A stretch of 64,000 bases of DNA, from assembly GCA_001910725.1 (NCBI GenBank), contig MJGA01000007.1, positions 1,178,001 through 1,242,000 on the forward strand, given 5' to 3'. The DNA is from Phanerodontia chrysosporium (Eukaryota > Basidiomycota > Agaricomycetes > Polyporales > Phanerochaetaceae). The position numbers and the translations under genes are program-made. Positions 24,293-33,800 of the stretch are shown here, one piece after another; position 1 is the stretch's first letter; every line of letters begins with the position of its first letter. The notes under the pieces are model-generated. The model saw only the letters and a list, made by a program, of their open reading frames with translations, was not told the origin of the DNA and did not search any database.

Positions 24293-24301
24293 ATGGGGAA
24301 G
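24293..24301. repeat. Left target-site duplication (9 bp)
   Basis: ATGGGGAAG immediately precedes the transposon. The identical nine bases follow its right end at 30,372-30,380. Confidence 0.9.
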
Positions 24302-24431
24302 TAGTCTCGCCAGCCAGACCTTCCGGAGCTGATCTCCGATCCGGATGCGGAATACCTGACGGTGCATCCGAGCTCCAGAAGGTCTGGTGGCTTTACCCCC
24401 GTGACTCCTACATCGAGTCACAAGTGTGACA
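24302..24431 (+). repeat. Left terminal inverted repeat (bipartite, hairpin-forming)
   Basis: Compared with the reverse complement of the right end, bases 1-9 match fully, and bases 81-120 (24,382-24,421) match at 39 of 40. The 70 bp between have diverged but are the same length. This middle part can fold: 24,314-24,330 pairs with 24,371-24,387 (16 of 17) and 24,342-24,348 pairs with 24,364-24,370 (7 of 7). A second small hairpin, GTGACTC/GAGTCAC with a 7-nt loop, lies at 24,401-24,421. Confidence 0.9.
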
Positions 24432-24499
24432 AAATTGCGTGATCAGTCTGCGTGCTCCTGCCCGTTTTGCTCGCACAGACGCCACCACGCAGACACCAC

Positions 24500-27322
24500 A
24501 TGGACGAATTTGGCATGGACGAAGAATGGTTCGGCTCGGACGAGGAAGAAGAACCCATGGACGAGGGCTACGATAGCGACCGTCTTTCGGACATCTCCGA
24601 CTGGGACGAAGATCCTGCTGCCCCTTCAGCTCCGCAGGACCCCATACAATTGAAGAATACGCGGCGATTGTGGGCCAAGCTAAGGGGAGGCCCAACAGAC
24701 TACCGCGCGAAGGTGCGCAAGGTCCTGTACATGATGGACGTCGAAGGAATAAATCTGCCCATGTTCCTTCACCTTGTGTGCTGGGGAGATGACGGCTGCA
24801 TCAAAGACGAGAAAATTCGGTATGAACGGACCGCTCTCATGGTGAGCGAAGAGCTTCCCGGCATCTTATCTGCCATGCGCGAGCCTCCGCGCTCGAGCGA
24901 ATCACGATCTCACGCACGGCGACCTGCGGGAGCAGCCAAGGCGCTCAACGACTTTGCCGTCGACACTGTCAGCAACCTCCTGGACGACGAGCTCGAGCAG
25001 AGCACCCGCCTCTTCCGCTCCCCCGCAGACGGTCTCTCTGAGGCCGAACTCAATGGCTTCTCCATACGCGACACGGCGAAGCAGCTCGCAGAGCCGTCAG
25101 GAGCGCCCACTCTCGTGCGCATCCTTCGAGCAGCCATGGACAGGCAGCGTAGACCGCGCAAGAGGAGGCGGCCTGGTGAGGAGCGGAAGACACGGAAGGA
25201 CTTCGACGCGGTATGTTCGCAGTACTTTCATGTTGTTAGCCTCGTCTTATGCGCCTGATCAGATTGTAGTTATGCTTGTTAATACCTTGCAATACACACG
25301 TTCCCACAATGCAAATGCGTGGACGAAGCCTCTCACTCTTTATCTCAAGTACAAGGGAGCGTCTGCAAAGGCTCTCGATTTCATGCACACGCTGGGGATT
25401 ACCATGTCCCATAGCTGGTCAGTCCGTGCCTTCAGGAAGATATCTGCGCGGGCCCTCGAGCAGTTGCGCGAGATGGTTCGTGTACATCCCTGGCGCATCG
25501 GCCATGACAATCTCAACCTGCCCTTCGTCGCCTATTCCCAGAGGCTCAACAATCAGTCTCATTTCGATTCCGGCACCGTTGGGTCGATATTCATAAAACC
25601 GTCTGCACCGAGAGAGCCTCCGCTTTCTGCTATGGAGCTTCGGGAGGCTCAACGCGAAGGCCGCAAGCAACCGCTCACGGCCGTCGACCTTGCACGGCTG
25701 GACAGAGATGCGGCGCCCCGGCTACATGAGTGGAAGGTCTACTATGCCTTGCGCTACCTGCTCGACAGCCCGGAGTTTGGACTAGACACGTACACACACC
25801 GGAAGGACCCCATTCTGCAGGCCCCGCCGTCACTCCGTCAACTACCACATGGTGCTGAACATGTCACCAAGCAATGGGTGCTCGAGACGTTGCATCTCGA
25901 TGAGTCGACATACGAGGGCACGGATTCAATAATAAATTCGTATCTGCACATGCTCGATCTTGACTCGGACGAAGATCTGCGGGCTACAAGCCTGGACCAG
26001 GTGCTCGTATGGATTGGCGACCAACTAACGGTTGAGCGCATGCGTGGACTCGCCAACTATCGATGCGAGGACCGCAACAGCTTCGAGCGACTTGACTGGA
26101 TTTTGACGTCTTTCGGCTGGTTTCACCTGCTCATGACGTACGCGAATTCACTACACAAGCAATACTTTGGCACCACCTCCGGCCGTGGCCTCCGGCACGC
26201 GTTTGCGCTTTTACATCGTCGCGGACTCCAGTCAGCGCAGATCAAAGGCACCTTCTACCACCACCTTCATGAAGGCATCGAACATGTCGCAGAAGCACGA
26301 CTATTGACCGCCTGGCATGCACTTACGGGCGCCGTAAAGCTATCAGACTTGTGCGACAAGACTCCTGCGGACCTGAAAGCGCTTGCCGAGGAGCTTGTAT
26401 TGCGCTACGCGTCAAACGATGCCTTAGAAGACCACGATATGCTCCCTGATAACCAGCAAGACGGTTTACTACGTCAATCTATTATGTGGAACCGCGACAT
26501 CCTGCCGTATCTCATGCTTAATGACGCTATCAAGCGCGGCGACGTGGGCATGATGGAGGGGCTACTTCCTCACATGTTCTTTCGCTTCTCTGGCTCCGGC
26601 AACAACAAGTATGCAGGAGAGATATTAGAACTTCTCCAAGGACTTCACCGTGAGTGGTCCCCATCTGTTAGGTATGTCAATTCATGGTTTATTGCGTGCA
26701 TATACTTCCAAGTCACTTATTAATATTTTAAACAAGCGATTATGTCCGTCAGCACTGCTGGCTAGTTAACATGAAGGGTGGCGCCAGGGACTTCACCCCG
26801 TACGATCTCGCTATTGAGCATACAGTCAAAGACGTAAAAGTAACACTTCGACCGGGAGGGCCGTATGGCTCTTGGGAAGTTATGCAGCAGCGCAGCCCTG
26901 CTATCCCGACGCTTCGCACGCTGGGTGTACACATTGAAGCCGAATTTCCAACTGTCTCTCGTGGAGTCAAGCATAGCGCACCATCGAAGGATCAGGACGT
27001 CAAGCTGTTGCAACAACACTATGCATTATCGGGTATCTACGCAAACAAACAGCGCATACTCGAGTCAGACGACAACACTACTGATTATTTGATGAAAGGC
27101 TTCGATGACGGGGCCCGAAAAGTCCTTCCTGGGTGGGTTGAGAGGCGAAACGCATACATGCATGCATCACGACAGACCTGGAGTGACTACGCGAACGCAT
27201 CGGCGGCAGGGGACTCGGAGCCGCAGTCAGAGCTTAGTGAAGTGGCGCCCGGATGTCGGAACAAGGGGGATAGCGGTGGCAGCGGTGGAGGTGTCAACGG
27301 AGCCATGGCGGGATCTACATAG
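24500..27322 (+). CDS. DUF6589-family protein, probable transposase
   Basis: 901 residues from three exons (24,500-25,210; 25,263-26,671; 26,737-27,322); the introns of 52 and 65 bp are phase-consistent. An acidic N-terminus (DEEWFGSDEEEE) precedes the conserved region. Blocks I recognise from DUF6589 proteins are DNLN with SQRLNNQSHFDSGT, VLVWIGDQLTVERMRGL, YCWLVNMKG-like CWLVNMKGG, and IEHTVKDVKVT with a following HIEAEF. Candidate catalytic acidic residues are D319 (DNLN), D490 (GDQLT) and E734 (IEH), an inference from their conservation and spacing. The C-terminus is a Gly/Ser-rich tail. Start: the ATG at 24,500 (MDEFGMDEEW); an in-frame ATG at 24,452 would add a weak 16-residue leader. 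Its place inside TIRs with a target-site duplication supports a role in transposition. Confidence 0.88.
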
Positions 27323-27859
27323 TTGTGAAGATCAGTAGCAGCAACAATCGAAGTGGCATGTGAATGACGGGGTGCAAGCGGTGAACGCGGACTCTGCGGA
27401 GCGACACCAGGGCCGGATAATCGAGTGTTCGATCGTGCAGTTGGCGGTAGGGGACACAGACCGCTAGCGATAGTGCCATGGTCCTTGTTGTATGGCCCCG
27501 CGTATGGTGGTGGTGTGCAGCGTGTCGGCATGAGGCAAGCAGCCTGTATGTTGTGAAGTGGACGTGCTCGTGTGGAGGTGCGCACCACAGGTTCCGGGAC
27601 TGGCGGGAATAGACGTGGATCACTCCTGAACGAGGTTGCGGGTACTCCAGGCCCTACGAGAGCCTGCCAGGGTCGCATGAGAGTGTCTAAGATATAAATG
27701 AGCTCGAGTAAACGTCTAGACTAAGCATATTGCACTCACCTTCGGGGACTGGCAGCGGCAACACGTCGAGGGCATTCTCGACCATGCGCATATGACGGCT
27801 GCCTCGGTAGTCCATCTGTACAGCATCTGGGGGCACGGCAGCTGGGAGCCTCCGCTTCT
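27323..27859. other. Spacer between the two convergent transposon genes
   Basis: 537 bp between the two stops, expected to hold both polyadenylation regions. Several ORFs cross it, but none has a motif. I see no third gene. Confidence 0.5.
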
Positions 27860-30147
27860 CTATGGCCCCTTTGCCTTCTTCTCGCGAACTGCCTGCCGCT
27901 GTGCCTCGGCCGCCTTCTTCCTCTCCTCGGTGACCTGCCGCTTGGCAATGCGCCGTGCCTCCAGCTCGCGTCTTCTGTCCTCTGCCTGACGCCGCTTCTC
28001 CTCCACTGCCTCCTCTCTGGCTCGCTTCTGAGCCTCGACAGCGTCCTTGCGGCGTTGTTCGTGCGCAGTATCGAGAGCTGTGACAAGCTCGATGACCTCG
28101 CCACCATGTTCGTCCAAGAAGATCCAGGGTGGCTTGAGAACTCTGCGTAAGCCCTCGATTGACTTGCAGCCTCGGCGATGGCTTGCAATCGTTTGTACGG
28201 CACGGTCAGGGAGCAGGTTCATTGCTGAGAGGGAGCTAAAGGGGTACAGACGTCGTCGAGCGGTTACCCGCCACTTGCGGAGGCCCTCCTGCACATCTTT
28301 GAGGTGCTGATTGGTTCGCCTTTTAGGGGACAGAGGAGGGAGGCTAGGGTTGGTGTTCTCGACATCAGAGTGGTTGGAATGAGAGTCAGAAGGGCTGTCT
28401 TGTGCGTCCGGCTCGGCGTCACTCGAGGCAGCGTCACTGGTGTCACTGGAAGTTGCTGACTCGATATCGGATGGAAAATCGACAGAGCTCGGGGAGGTGC
28501 TCTGTTGTGGCATTGCTGCTTGCTGGGCAGCCTGTGAGCAATTGTCGCAGCACTCGTGGGGTCGGAGAGCTGGAGGTCGAAGTCAGAAGGTGATCCCATA
28601 TGAAACCAGAGTCTTACCGTGTGAACGAGGTGGATTATTGAAATGGGCGTCCAGAACCACGCGTCTGCACCCATTTGTCTCGAGCCACTCCCTTACACTT
28701 TCATCGACCATCTTCTTGAAATCTTGGCCGTCTTCAGGCTCTGCTGGCGTGGCCTGTTTGTCTGCTCCCCTCTTCCTCTTTCCAGGCTTCCTAGCAGCGC
28801 CCTTCTGGGTGACCGAGATCTCAACCAACATCACCGCACGGGCGCGCTTTCTCTGGGAGCGTCCAGCCCGTCCGGCTCGCTGAACCCAAACGGTGAGTGA
28901 ACTAGCCACTCCAAACTGAACAACGAGCTCTATGTCTGAGACATCCATTCCCTAGTACACCAATGGTAAGCAAAACGCACTCCAGCTACCGGGAATCACT
29001 CACCAATGCCGCCGCCTCAGTCGCGACAAGTATTCGGACTCTGCCTCTGGCAAACTCGTCCCAAACCTCGTGCTTCGAGCGTGGAGACCGAAGGGCATGG
29101 AATATACCAATGTGAGTCGCAAGAGCCGGCCCAACGAGCGTACGCAGCCGGCGAGCCACCGCATGTGTATCGGCACGTTTATTGACAAATATTATTGCTC
29201 GCGGCAGGTCTTCTCTCGTAGCATGGCCTGCCTTCTGCGTCGCCGCGTCCACAACAAAGTCAATCGCAGCCCAGTCCTCTGCCGACTTCATATACCGCAC
29301 TTCTTGGTAGAGATTTTGACGGTCGTTCCCCAGATTGAGGCAGAAGGACTTTTCCGTGCGGATTCGAAGCTTCCTCTTGACTTCGCTAAGTGCGGACGGT
29401 GTTAATGTTGCAGATGCGGCCAATACTGGGATTCCAAGCTCAGCAAATACATGTAGGTTTTCGAGTCTGCTGTACTCGGGTCGGAACTCCCCACCCCACT
29501 CGCAGATCATGTGCGCCTCGTCGACAACGAGAAGCCCGACCCTTTGTACAAATCTTGGGGTTGTAAGGAGTCTACGCAGCCTCTTGTTGTGTGCGAGCAT
29601 CTCGGGCGAAGTCAAGATCACTTGGACCTTGAAGTCCTCGATTTCCTGTCAGAGCATTGAGTCCTGTACAATGTGTGCTACTGAGTGAATGACGCACCTT
29701 GTGAAGCGCATCATTGTACGTCTCGCTGTTGACCGCACGAGCGCTGAGCCCCATTGCCGTGAAACGCGCAACCTGTCATTCATTAAGCTGAGTTCCGCAC
29801 ACAATTTCTGGCACTCTTACTTGGTCCCTCTCGAGGGCATTCAAGGGAGAGACGATGATCACAATTTTATTTGTAATGAACGCCGGCATCACAAAAGGAA
29901 GTGTTTTTCCAAACCCTGTCCCTGCAATAACTACCCCGTCGAGCCCCAGGAGCAACGCCTCCGCCACATCTAGCTGCCAAACATACGGCAGCTTCTCTTG
30001 GCACCTGCTCTTGAACTCGGCGGTCAGTTGCGCTCGCACAACCTTAGAGTTATAGTTGCGCTCTTCCCGGGCGTTTTCTCGGGCCGCCTCGAGCTTCGCA
30101 TAGAATTCCGGGTGAGTCGTTGGACTAGGCGGCGGCGGGGTTGCCAT
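27860..30147 (-). CDS. RecQ-family DNA helicase carried by the transposon
   Basis: A 3'-5' superfamily 2 helicase of the RecQ class, 695 residues from five exons (29,821-30,147; 29,698-29,772; 29,004-29,645; 28,618-28,951; 27,860-28,569). All four introns are 48-52 bp. Motifs: Walker A GTGFGKT (76-82), DEAH (176-179), the RecQ aromatic-loop type CEWGGEFRPEY just after it, SAT (212-214), TEAAALGMD, and motif VI QRAGRAGR (372-379). The RecQ zinc cysteines are present: C443 in CRR, then ECCDNC (466-470), the last created by an exon join. No RQC winged helix or HRDC domain is apparent. Instead there is a Ser/Asp-rich linker and a Lys/Arg/Glu-rich probable coiled coil at the C-terminus. It likely helps unwind or repair DNA during transposition (inference from context). 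Confidence 0.92.
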
Positions 30148-30241
30148 AGAAGGTCGCCAGAGAGCTATAGATGGAAGAACTGGGATGCGCAGGTGGACGA
30201 GCGTGGAATGATGGTGCAGAACGCGCAAAAAGAAGTCGCAT

Positions 30242-30371
30242 CGTCACGCGTGTGACTCGATGTAGGAGTCACGGGGGCAAAGCCACCAGACGTTCAGGAG
30301 CGTCGGATCGCCGAAGGCAACTGATCCGAAGGCCGCAGGCCCGCTCAACAACGGCTGGCGCCGCGAGACTA
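30242..30371 (-). repeat. Right terminal inverted repeat (bipartite, hairpin-forming)
   Basis: Mirror of the left end, with the outer GCGAGACTA and a 40-bp near-identical block at 30,252-30,291. Between them, 30,286-30,302 pairs with 30,342-30,358 (13 of 17) and 30,303-30,309 pairs with 30,323-30,329 (7 of 7). This is the same stem order as the left end but with different bases. The small GTGACTC/GAGTCAC hairpin is at 30,252-30,272. Confidence 0.9.
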
Positions 30372-30380
30372 ATGGGGAAG
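30372..30380. repeat. Right target-site duplication (9 bp)
   Basis: ATGGGGAAG directly follows the transposon end and is identical to 24,293-24,301. Confidence 0.9.
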
Positions 30381-30823
30381 CCCCGCCGCTGCTCCCACCG
30401 CGAGTCATGGTCCCCCGGCGCCGGCGCCCGACGGCATCCCAAATGCGGAAGCCGGCCGCGCCGCCCTTCTCTCCCCGCCCTCCTGCCCTCTATTGCTCGG
30501 CGACCCTCCGCCAGGCTCGGTCCGACCGCCGCCCCCTCTCCCTTCTTGCCCCGCCGGCACGTGCTCTCCGGCAACGCCCGCTGCGCTGGCCGCCTCCCAT
30601 TGGCCTCCCGTCGCACCACCACCGTCCTGCTATCGCTGTGGGACGCGCGCGACCCGCAGGACCCTCGCCGTATCTTCGTGAGAACGCTCCCGAAAGAACG
30701 ACGACGCCTTGTCGGCTCCTCGCCGGAAATCTGCCTCGGACAGCTCAATCCGGATAGCCTTTTTGCACGAGATAGCCACTCTCGAGAAATTTTTCCACAT
30801 ACAATACACAGCATGGACGGCAC
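30381..30823. other. Intergenic remnant: SET gene 3' flank, original upstream region of the Ecl1-like gene
   Basis: 443 bp, GC-rich. Together with 24,111-24,301 it made up the roughly 630-bp spacer between the SET-domain gene and the Ecl1-like gene before the transposon inserted. ORFs here have no motif. Confidence 0.5.
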
Positions 30824-33800
30824 CTAGTCGCTAGTGTACCCTGCGAGCAGACCCAGCCCCGCAGGGCGCCGCACGTCCGCAGACTCTTCGTCGCCCGACC
30901 GCCTGCGTTTCCTCCCTCCCGCCGGAGCGCCCGCATCCCCCGAGCTCCGAGGGAGCGACGCCGCGAACTCGTCCCAGAGTGCGGCACAGCTGTCGAGCAC
31001 GCTGCGCTCTGCCAGCACCTGTGTGAGCGCGAGCCGGCTCTTGGGGCAGCCCTCAGGCAGATCCTACAGAAGAAAGCACGGTTAGCCATTTGGCGCCCAC
31101 TAGAGAGACAAAGCGCAAAAGAACAAAGCCGCCACGGCGAACACGCGGACCCACACGCTGCACGGGCCAGCGAAAAACACACGTCGCCAACGCGCCGGGT
31201 GCGCAGGCCAAAGCGTGCGTGTCCGCTGCGATGACGCCCCGCACCGCCGGGAGCATTCCCCGCACTGCCCCACATGGTGCGCCGCCGCCGCCGGTGCGCT
31301 CGCATCGTCGATCCAGGCCGTCACGCACGGCGGGGCCCAGTGACTGGTGCTAGCACCTCTTGCAGCGGGCGCGTCGCCGCAGCCCGTCAGTCTCGGTGCT
31401 GCGGAGCACAATGGACAATGAACAATGGCTGATGGATAATAGATAATGAATAATAGGAAACCCCGACGCGAAGAAGAATGGACAGTGTGTGCTGGCAGTG
31501 ACGTTCGGGCTGCGGCGCGTCGCGCGAGAGGCGCGCCCACCGCGCGCTCCGGACGCCGCCAGCAATGCATCGCGACATGCTGCATGACGCAGCCATGACT
31601 CGAGCACGAGAAGGAAACAGAAACAGAAGCGCGGCGCAAGCGACGTCAGCTGCCCGACGGGCGGGCGATGCACTGCACCGACGCGTCCTCGGACGGCGCA
31701 ACACTCGACCGAGGGCGCGCCGCAAAGCCTCAGAGGCGTCCGCGGACGCGCCGGCACGAGGATTGGACGCCGCGAAATGAATCGCCGGGGCGGACATGCG
31801 ACTCAGAGGGCCGCGGGAGCCCCCTTACTCCCCTCGCACGCGCCCAGACCGCCCTGCGCCACAACGGCCCAGCGCGCGCGCAGCGTCCGCTCTCCTGCGT
31901 CTGCGCCGTCCTCCACGGCGCTCGTGCGTCCTCTTTCCGCGTATGCGTGTGTGCGGCACCGCCCGGGGTGCATAGGGCACGCCTAGCGCCCAATGGAACC
32001 GCAGGCGCCCTCAGGCAGGGTACGCTCGCAGAAGTCCCAGAAGGCGAGGCCGTGGAAGACTACCTCCGAGGGAGAAACGAGCAGAGATAGCATTCGCGAT
32101 CGCCCCGGCCCAAGCTCTCCGCTGCTCCTCGCGTATCGAGACGGGGCCCAGCCCTCGCACAACCGCAGATCGATTGCACAACTCTCCGTCGCCACCTCAC
32201 CCGCGGAAGCAGGACAGGATACAGAGCAGAAACGTGCCTGCCATGCCTGCCAAAACACGATCGGCCCCCCCGCCGCAGGACCCTGCGCCCCCGCGCGGGC
32301 GTCCGCCGGCGCGTCCGCGGGGATCCAAAACGGGCAGGCGGCGGGCGCGCGGGGCGCGCACTGCGTCTCGCGCGGCGATGACGACAGTGCTCCCGCGTGC
32401 GACGCGAGGCACGGCGCACAGCGAGGGGCGCACCGCGCGAAACAAGGTTTCTGCGCGCGTTCGCGGGGGGCGAAAAGGCCAGCGTGACCCGGGCGAGAGG
32501 AGAGCGCGATAGCCCGGCGGGAGGCGTGGAAGCAAACCCCCAAGTGACACGTTTCGCCCCGCGGCGGCGTGACAGGCCCCAAGCCACGTCTCGCGCGCGA
32601 AGGCCCGCCCCGGTCAGGGTGCGCGCCGGCATCTCCCACTCGCGGGCACGCACCCGCTGACGGCCCTGAGGGCACACCCTCGCCCGATCGCGGACGTTGC
32701 ATCCAGAAAACGAAAAAGCGTAGCACCAGGGGCTGGCCTGCCTGGATACCGAGCACAAAAACCAGAAACAACAAGTACCCTGCGGGCGCGGCGTCGTGTG
32801 CCAGGGAGGGTGTCGATTTGACATCGGTGCGGGGCAAAGGAGGCACACGCGCGAGCCCAGGCCGGCCGCGCTCTGCGCAGGGCTCGGGCGTGACGAGAGG
32901 TGTGCTGCGTGCGGGACGGGAGGGTTGTGCGGGCTCGGAGCGACGCTGGAGTTGTGCACCGCAAGGCACCCCGAGGAGGCCCTGCGCGGTGGGACCCAGT
33001 GCGCGATCGCGCGAGGACACGCACAAAAAGGCTATTCGACTCGTGTGCCCGCACGAGCCCTTTGGCTGCCGACACATCCTCCATCGATGCAGAGCCCAGT
33101 TATGGCGCGTCGCGCCCCTTCGAGGAGGGTGCGCCCAGCGATCCGGCGGCGCGCCGCGCGTGACCTGCTCATGCGACCGCGCCCGCGTCGAGCATTTGGG
33201 TTTTGCATGCCGTCACGACGTGTCGGTTACGGCACGCAAGTGCTTGCTCTGTGCTCTCGCCTCTCGCTCTCCCTTCCGCGCCCCGGCGCACATCAGCCGC
33301 CACATTGTCTGGCGACAGGCGCACGCATGAAATGGCACTCTGAACCATAAATAATCGAGGGCGCGAAACGGGAGGTACGGAGATGCCAATAGAACAAGGG
33401 CCCCGCCCAGACGCGTTCCAGGCCCGCCGCTATCGACACGCACCCACGCCCGCCGTGCAGACGCTCGACGGCGCAGGCTCCCCCACTGCAGTCCCCGGAC
33501 AGGCGAGCGTACGACGCGGCGTTCCACAGCTTGTGCAGAGCACAAAAATACGGACAGTGCGAGACGGCTGCCGTCTCGTCCGAGGATGGAAGTGCCCCGC
33601 ACATCTGCGGCCAGGGCTGGTGGACACGCAGGCTCGTGCGCGGACGCTGTGTTCAGGACGGATTGCATCATGAGAAGCGATGTCAGGGTCCTCGAGACGC
33701 GCGGCCTTAGGGGGCTGCAGCGACGAGCGAGACCGCAGGATATCCAGAAACGCCGTCGGCATAAAAACGACGAAAAGGCACCTCGCGTGCGGCGTGACAG

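Larger units (their letters stand above)
24302..30371. mobile_element. Complete DNA transposon encoding a DUF6589 protein and a RecQ-type helicase
   Basis: 6,070 bp bounded by inverted termini that start TAGTCTCGC and end GCGAGACTA, flanked by a perfect 9-bp direct repeat (ATGGGGAAG). Inside are two convergent genes, each starting about 200 bp from its own end. The transposase candidate runs right from 24,500 and the helicase runs left from 30,147. Both have clean reading frames across GT-AG introns, so the copy looks recent and possibly active. A helicase carried beside the transposase recalls the AcademH lineage of Academ transposons as I remember it from the literature. The 9-bp duplication does not fit hAT (8), piggyBac (4) or Tc1/mariner (2). 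Exact family placement is inference. Confidence 0.93.

Noticed and set aside
24302..30371. Classification of the element as a Helitron because it carries a helicase
   Set aside because: Helitrons lack TIRs and target duplications and use a Rep/Pif1 protein. This element has both TIRs and a 9-bp duplication, and a RecQ-type helicase.
24302..30371. Telomere-linked RecQ helicase gene (TLH type)
   Set aside because: No telomeric repeat is present, and the gene sits inside precise transposon ends within a gene-rich interior region.
24302..30371. Kyakuja-Dileera-Zisupton type element
   Set aside because: I see no CxC-type Cys-rich modules of that group, and the duplication is 9 bp rather than the 8 bp I associate with it; not fully excluded.
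31983..33077. 364-codon minus ORF inside the SET gene's giant intron
   Set aside because: Same motif-free GC-driven pattern, and flanked by a phase-consistent splice donor and acceptor.
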